In this document: positions 63,430 to 64,000 of the stretch, piece by piece
How the letters are laid out: every line of letters begins with the position of its first letter
Numbering within the stretch: position 1 is the first letter of the stretch
From: JBLIRR01 sp049472395
GTDB lineage: Bacteria; SZUA-182; DTGQ01; JBLIRR01
Assembly: GCA_049472395.1 (NCBI GenBank)
Contig: JBLIRR010000005.1
Location: forward strand, 124,001-188,000
Reading direction: 5' to 3'
DNA length: 64,000 nt
The notes under the pieces: generated by a model
What the model saw: only the letters and a program-made list of their open reading frames with translations
Database searches by the model: none
Told to the model about the DNA's origin: nothing
Made by a program: the position numbers and the translations under genes

Positions 63430-63957
63430 ATGCGATTTATTGAAATAAAGCCACCTCGAAGAAAGGTTGTTATAATTACATTTATCTTGATCACGAATCT
63501 ACTGTTTACTCTTTTCGGATTCTTGATTCATATATCATATGCACAATCTTGCTCATTATTTACTGTTGGCTTTGGTTTAGGGGGGGTCTTTGATGATGAG
63601 CAACTTACGTATTCCTTTATAGAATATAGACCAGCCTATTATTTTAATATATTGTCCCCATGGATAACTCTGGAAAAGGCTGAAAAGGAACTCTATATCG
63701 GTATGGGGCTCCTTTTTGATATAAAACTGAATGATTGTTGGATTTTTACCCCAAGTTTCGGAGTAGGGTATTATGATCACAATGAAGGTGTAGATCTCGG
63801 ATCATTATTAGAATTCAGATCTTCCTTTGAAATTGCACGTCCTTTCAACAATAAATCACGGCTGGGCGTAGGTTTTGGGCACTATTCAAATGCAAATCTG
63901 GGATATAGAAATCCTGGATTGGAATCTTTAAGGATTACCTATTCAATACCCTTTTAG
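63430..63957 (+). CDS. pagL: Lipid A 3-O-deacylase (PagL family)
   Basis: 175 residues with a signal peptide or signal anchor at the N-terminus (hydrophobic 16-38, cleavage near 'SYA'). An outer-membrane 8-strand barrel that removes the 3-linked acyl chain of lipid A. The catalytic residues can be assigned as His151 and Ser153 in 'GVGFGHYSNANLGYRNPGLE' and Glu165, followed by the last strand ending in Phe175 ('RITYSIPF'). The length is normal for PagL. It shows that the organism has lipopolysaccharide. The upstream 175 bp carry no obvious regulatory site. Confidence 0.88.
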   Translation: MRFIEIKPPRRKVVIITFILITNLLFTLFGFLIHISYAQSCSLFTVGFGLGGVFDDEQLTYSFIEYRPAYYFNILSPWITLEKAEKELYIGMGLLFDIKLNDCWIFTPSFGVGYYDHNEGVDLGSLLEFRSSFEIARPFNNKSRLGVGFGHYSNANLGYRNPGLESLRITYSIPF

Positions 63958-64000
63958 GAGCCGTTTACAGGTTGCATGTATACCATATGGCACCATATGG

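Noticed and set aside
63980..64000. CCATATGG direct repeat at the window end
   Set aside because: Two short copies at the very edge; too little sequence to judge.

Overview
The window reads as an AT-rich chromosomal segment from an uncultured-type Gram-negative (two-membrane) bacterium. It carries a PagL-like lipid A deacylase, a FadL/PorV-like outer-membrane protein, a lipoprotein with fibronectin repeats, PilZ and FHA signalling proteins and a CheB-CheR-histidine kinase. Nothing seen fixes the phylum; Planctomycetota, Omnitrophota, Desulfobacterota or Nitrospirota would all be compatible. I saw no tRNA, rRNA or CRISPR array.

Layout. 1-3.9 kb: the end of a GT2 glycosyltransferase, an FHA protein, two related ribbon-helix-helix-like small proteins (one with an internal tandem duplication) and two small unknown genes. 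3.9-33.2 kb, all on the minus strand: a trans-AT polyketide synthase locus. In transcription order it holds a 5953-residue PKS (KS-[AT-like + MshEN-like insert]-DH-KR-ACP / KS-DH-KR-ACP / KS-DH-KR-ACP-TR-GMC oxidoreductase). Next is an 1832-residue PKS (KS with Cys replaced by His - AT-like - genuine malonyl-type AT - ACP - ACP - left-handed beta-helix acyltransferase), then the collapsed remains of a third PKS of the same type. Last is a complete beta-branching cassette (ACP, decarboxylative KS, HMG-synthase, ECH1, ECH2) in the same order as Bacillus acpK-pksF-pksG-pksH-pksI. 33.7-45.1 kb: a ChaN-like protein, a histidine kinase flanked by two broken receiver domains, a cold-shock-like protein, a DUF4404-like protein, a single-chain cNMP-binding/acetate kinase/PduL fusion, glycogen phosphorylase and, divergently, three small heat-shock proteins behind a sigma-54-like promoter. 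45.2-55.4 kb: Tex and three cell-surface proteins. The surface-gene block is flanked by two copies of a 248-bp palindromic MITE-like element, one with a perfect 9-bp target duplication. 55.9-64 kb: the CheB-CheR-PAS kinase, peptidase T, a PilZ-acyl carrier protein fusion, a coiled-coil protein and PagL.

How the genes may work together. The AT inside the second PKS probably supplies malonyl units to all AT-less modules. The large PKS would make three successive dehydrated extensions, release the chain reductively (TR) and possibly re-oxidise the alcohol with the fused GMC domain. The HMG-synthase cassette would add a beta-methyl-type branch somewhere, but no intact KR-less extending module is visible in the window. 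Two unusual fusions, an MshEN-like (c-di-GMP-binding fold) insert in the big PKS and a separate PilZ-ACP protein 28 kb away, suggest a link between c-di-GMP signalling and acyl-carrier chemistry. That link is an inference and is the most novel lead here.
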